Shown here piece by piece: positions 5,156 through 8,042 of a stretch of 8,042 nt of DNA (positions are counted from its first letter, which is position 1; each line of letters begins with the position of its first letter). Both the position numbers and the translations under genes were made by a program. Below the pieces are notes generated by a model. The model saw nothing but the letters and a program-made list of their open reading frames with translations. It made no database searches and was not told the DNA's origin. This DNA is from Methanomassiliicoccaceae archaeon UBA404 (GTDB lineage Archaea > Thermoplasmatota > Thermoplasmata > Methanomassiliicoccales > Methanomethylophilaceae): assembly GCA_002498605.1 (NCBI GenBank), contig DAHY01000044.1:2118-10159 (forward strand), in the 5' to 3' direction.

Positions 5156-6688
5156 CTATATCGAACCGCCCCAACCAGAAGCGCATATTTTCAGATCTCT
5201 TCCGAATACGTCTTTGAACGCATCCGAAAGTTCTTCCAGTTTCCAGATTTCCATGTTTATGTCTTCGACGGAGGTTAATTCCAATATAACGCTGTCTTTG
5301 GTGACTTTTCCCTCCATGTCCTCTACCGGAGAGGTTCTGTGCCGGTCAAGAACATCGGCCATACGCAACATCAAAGCGCACATCCTGATTTCTTCCGACC
5401 TTTCTGCCGATAAATTTCTTAGATATCTGTTCTTGGCGGTAGGGAATCTTTTGTGATGGAATCTTGCCATCAGAGCCATGGCCTCTATTTCTTCGGCGTC
5501 GAATCCGGGCAAATTGGAATTGGTTAAAATCGTGTAAGTGTGAATGTGATGTTTGTTGTAACTGATGAATTCTCCTATGTCGTGGAGAGTTGATGCGTGA
5601 CCCAATAATTCCCTGACGTTGTCGTCCATTTTGTGGAGTTTCTGTTCTTTCATACCGTCAAAAAACTGCAAAGCCAGATTTCTGACCTGTGTGGAATGTT
5701 CGGGATTGTAACCGCAACGCATTGCCAGGGTGTTGACCGAAGAGTCCCGGATATTGAATTCTTTGTGACCTTTGTTCAAAAGGTAGCTGATCTGCATCCC
5801 TTCCCTCAGTCCCTGGTCGCTGATGTGGATTTTCTCTATTTCCAGCATCGTCATCAGTTCTTCGGCGATGGCTCCTCCGCCGATGATGATGTCCGAACGT
5901 CCGGCGTTGATCCCCGGAACGTTTCTGCGTTCGGGTTCGGTCATGTTGCACAATCTTTTCATCAGTTTGGACAGTTCTTTCAAGGTCATGTAAGACGCAT
6001 CCCCGTCCCTTCCGGCGGCACACATTTCGGCCAGATTCATCATTGTTCCCGAAGAGCCCACGGCACTGTCGAATCCTATTCCTTTCAAATTTTTCACGGT
6101 TTTCTTTGCGATTTTGTTCACTTCTTTGCAGAGTGAAGCGTAATCGGAGGGGGAAACTTTGGAATGCTGATCCACCCCCAATCCGAAAGAAAATCTTACG
6201 GAACCCGCTTTGAGACTGTCCAGGAACAGCACTTCGGTTCCTTTTGAAAGATTGATTTCCGTGCTTCCTCCGCCTATGTCGATGAGAACCCGTCTGTCCG
6301 ACGGGCCGTACGGGCCGAATACCCCCAATCCCGTGAGTTTGGCTTCTTCTTCGCCGGATATGACCCTCAGTTCTATTCCGGAAGCGGAAACGGCGTCCAG
6401 GATCTCGCTTCTGTTGTATGCTTCCCTTGCGGCACTGGTTGCCAGCGCCATTATTTCATCGGCGCCCATTTCTTTGGCGGCACGCGAAAAGTTGGCAATC
6501 ACCAACCTGGTTTTTTCTATGGTTTCTTCGTCTATGAATCCCTGGGAGAACAGATTCTGCCCCAACCGCACGGATTCCCTGTCATGAAAAATCGGAGTGC
6601 CCAAAGAACCCGGAAAAAATCTCGATACCAGCAGGTGAATGGAATTTGTGCCTATATCTATGAAACCCACGGTGCGGGTGTCAGTCAT
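5156..6688 (-). CDS. ppx: Exopolyphosphatase, Ppx/GppA family
   Basis: Ppx removes terminal phosphates from polyphosphate; some relatives hydrolyse the pentaphosphate alarmone pppGpp, and sequence alone does not fully separate the two. The protein has 510 residues, close to E. coli Ppx (513). The actin-like ATPase-type fold is clear: GFIDIGTNSIHLLV at 8-21 (first phosphate loop), ALATSAAREA at 81-90, ISGEEEAKLTGLGV at 110-123 with Glu114 as the likely catalytic acid, LIDIGGGSTEINL at 135-147 (second phosphate loop) and GSSGTMMNLAEM at 211-222. The C-terminal half is an HD-type helical domain with HASTLHDIGEFISYNKHHIHT at 364-384. The ATG overlaps the ppk stop by 8 bases and has GAGG about 8 bases upstream, inside the ppk coding sequence, so translation is probably coupled. 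It converges on larE. Confidence 0.94.
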   Translation of the reverse strand: MTDTRTVGFIDIGTNSIHLLVSRFFPGSLGTPIFHDRESVRLGQNLFSQGFIDEETIEKTRLVIANFSRAAKEMGADEIMALATSAAREAYNRSEILDAVSASGIELRVISGEEEAKLTGLGVFGPYGPSDRRVLIDIGGGSTEINLSKGTEVLFLDSLKAGSVRFSFGLGVDQHSKVSPSDYASLCKEVNKIAKKTVKNLKGIGFDSAVGSSGTMMNLAEMCAAGRDGDASYMTLKELSKLMKRLCNMTEPERRNVPGINAGRSDIIIGGGAIAEELMTMLEIEKIHISDQGLREGMQISYLLNKGHKEFNIRDSSVNTLAMRCGYNPEHSTQVRNLALQFFDGMKEQKLHKMDDNVRELLGHASTLHDIGEFISYNKHHIHTYTILTNSNLPGFDAEEIEAMALMARFHHKRFPTAKNRYLRNLSAERSEEIRMCALMLRMADVLDRHRTSPVEDMEGKVTKDSVILELTSVEDINMEIWKLEELSDAFKDVFGRDLKICASGWGGSI

Positions 6689-8042
6689 GCCAGCATCCTC
6701 TGTTGTTTATGAACCACAGCTGGGATCTGATTTTCTTTTCCTTTTTCTTTCTGGTTACCGGAACATAAGTTCCGTCCGGCGTAAGCTCGTCCGCTTTTAC
6801 GTTATCGGACAGGTGTATCTTCAGTATCCTGTCCCGGATTGAGACGAGCATGCCTTCGTCTTTTATCGGGAATAAAGTTTCAACTCTGGCCATAAGATTC
6901 CTGGGCATCATGTCCGAAGACCCGAGATACATCTTCGGTTCTCCGTTGTTTTCGAAATAATATATTCTGGAGTGTTCGAGGAAACGGTCCACGATTCTTA
7001 CCACGCGTATGTTTTCCGATACCCCGGGCAGACCGGGACGGAGACAGCACAGTCCCCGGATGTTCAGTTCTATCTTCACTCCGGCAATGGATGCCTTGTA
7101 CAGAGCGGCGATTATGTCCGCGTCTATCAGTCCGTTGGCTTTCATTGCGATATATCCCTTGCCCGAAGATTTTTTGCAGGCAATTTCGTTGTTGATAAGT
7201 TCCAACAGTGTGTTTTTCAAAGAAACCGGAGACACCAGAAGACTGTTGTATTCCCTGGGGCCGAAATATCCCGTCAGTGAATTGAAAAGTTCCCCCACTT
7301 CTTTGCCGATGTCTTCGTCCGAAGTCAGGAACGACAGGTCAGAGTACTGTTTTGCCGTGCTTACGTTATAATTTCCGGAACTCATGTGGGTGTATCTTAC
7401 GAGATGACCTTCTTCCAGCCTCACTATCTGAAGCAGTTTCGAATGAACTTTCAGTTCCACGGGACCGAATACAACGTGAATTCCGATCTGCTCCAAATCC
7501 CTGGCGAGTTTTATATTGTTGGTTTCATCGAATTTTGCGCGGATTTCCATCAGCACCGATACGTTTTTCCCCTGTTCCCTGGCATCTTTCAAAGCTTTGA
7601 CCACCGAAGGGTCTTTTCCGATTCGGTAAAGACAGATTTTTATGCTTTGAACCCTGGGATCGTAGGCCGCTTCCTGAAGCATTCTCACGATGACCATGAA
7701 GGATTCGTAGGGATGATACAGAATCCAGTCTCTGGACGCAACAGCGTCCAGAACCGATTGGCCTTCGGCCAATTCCGGCGGGGTGTAAGGCATAAAGGGT
7801 TTTTCTTTCAATCTGGGAAGATCCAAATCGTAAATTTCCCAAAGACTGTTGAGCATCAGCATTGAATCGGTATTGTGTATCTGTTCCTGACTCAACGAAA
7901 GATTTCTGCCGAAAAGGTCCACCATATCCCTGGGCATGGAGGATTCCGTAACCATTCTTACCGGGAATCCCGTGCCTCTCCCTTCAACCGACTCTTCCAC
8001 GGCGGACATCAGATCGCAGGCTTCGTCGGTAGTGACTTTGGT
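6681..8042 (-). CDS. ppk1: Polyphosphate kinase Ppk1, C-terminal two thirds (5' end outside window)
   Basis: Ppk1 reversibly transfers the gamma phosphate of ATP to polyphosphate through a phosphohistidine. About 453 residues are present; the frame stays open to the right edge, and roughly 230-260 N-terminal residues are missing compared with E. coli Ppk (688). The Met at 8009 is therefore internal, not the start. Numbering from that Met, the recognisable parts are PFMPYTPPEL at 71-80, KICLYRIGKDP at 124-134, EIRAKFDETNN at 155-165, the first catalytic-domain histidine in VHSKLL (His189, E. coli His435) and the second in FLEHSRIYYF (His346, E. coli His592). The sequence ends in a Lys-rich segment (KKKEKK) before the stop. 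At the position of E. coli Arg405 there is Lys159 (RAKFDE instead of the usual ARFDE). The gene leads ppx in an overlapping pair. Confidence 0.94.
   Translation of the reverse strand, partial: TKVTTDEACDLMSAVEESVEGRGTGFPVRMVTESSMPRDMVDLFGRNLSLSQEQIHNTDSMLMLNSLWEIYDLDLPRLKEKPFMPYTPPELAEGQSVLDAVASRDWILYHPYESFMVIVRMLQEAAYDPRVQSIKICLYRIGKDPSVVKALKDAREQGKNVSVLMEIRAKFDETNNIKLARDLEQIGIHVVFGPVELKVHSKLLQIVRLEEGHLVRYTHMSSGNYNVSTAKQYSDLSFLTSDEDIGKEVGELFNSLTGYFGPREYNSLLVSPVSLKNTLLELINNEIACKKSSGKGYIAMKANGLIDADIIAALYKASIAGVKIELNIRGLCCLRPGLPGVSENIRVVRIVDRFLEHSRIYYFENNGEPKMYLGSSDMMPRNLMARVETLFPIKDEGMLVSIRDRILKIHLSDNVKADELTPDGTYVPVTRKKKEKKIRSQLWFINNRGCWHD
6697..6700 (-). promoter_or_regulatory. Ribosome binding site for ppx
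   Basis: GAGG on the minus strand lies 8 bases before the ppx ATG (6688) and inside the end of ppk. It supports that ATG and suggests that downstream genes in operons here use Shine-Dalgarno sites, while lead genes look leaderless. Confidence 0.5.

Noticed and set aside
5633..6136. 167-codon plus-strand open frame opposite ppx
   Set aside because: It is antisense to well-conserved Ppx motifs and has no family features.
7386..7865. 159-codon plus-strand open frame opposite ppk
   Set aside because: It is antisense to the Ppk catalytic domain and is Phe/His-rich, as expected from the opposite strand of a real gene.
1..8042. CRISPR, insertion sequence, phage or defence system
   Set aside because: I found no repeat array, transposase, integrase or terminal inverted repeats; the genes are conserved metabolic or repair genes apart from two small envelope genes.

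Overview
The window looks like a chromosomal segment of a euryarchaeon. The main reasons are a full-length Nre family gene (an archaeal DNA-repair family) with a C-terminal PCNA-binding motif, TATA-like elements about 26-29 bases before the first codon of lead genes, and short overlaps between genes in operons. Base composition is moderate in the conserved genes and strongly AT-rich in the spacer at about 780-890. A Thermoplasmata or Methanomassiliicoccales-like source is my guess; no marker gene in the window decides it.

Layout, left to right. At 112-723 (minus) and 913-1323 (plus) lies a divergent pair of unrecognised genes, one for a secreted or anchored protein and one for a small four-helix membrane protein, separated by an AT-rich promoter region. 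From 4204 down to 1415 (minus) runs a tightly overlapping set: larB (nickel-pincer cofactor synthesis), nre (DNA repair) and a radical SAM protein of the SPL/COG1533 type. larE (4257-5021, plus) diverges from larB across about 50 bases, so the first two steps of nickel-pincer nucleotide synthesis sit back to back. A 134-base spacer with a terminator-like hairpin separates larE from the convergent polyphosphate pair ppx (5156-6688, minus) and ppk1 (6681 to beyond the right edge, minus), which overlap by 8 bases.

How the genes work together. LarB makes the dicarboxylated pyridinium nucleotide and LarE thiolates it. The nickel-inserting LarC and any LarA-type enzyme are not in the window. Nre and the SPL protein overlap by 17 bases, and the overlap carries the start of the radical SAM gene inside the last codons of the Nre PCNA-interaction motif, which suggests joint expression of two proteins linked to DNA repair. 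Ppk1 builds polyphosphate from ATP and Ppx removes terminal phosphates, so one transcript appears to control both directions of turnover.

Most of the window is conserved housekeeping or accessory metabolism. I see no mobile element, CRISPR array, tRNA or rRNA. The points most worth following are the larB-nre-SPL gene set, a Lys at a position that is a phosphate/metal-contacting Arg in E. coli Ppk, the cluster-type cysteine set in LarE, and the two unrecognised envelope genes.
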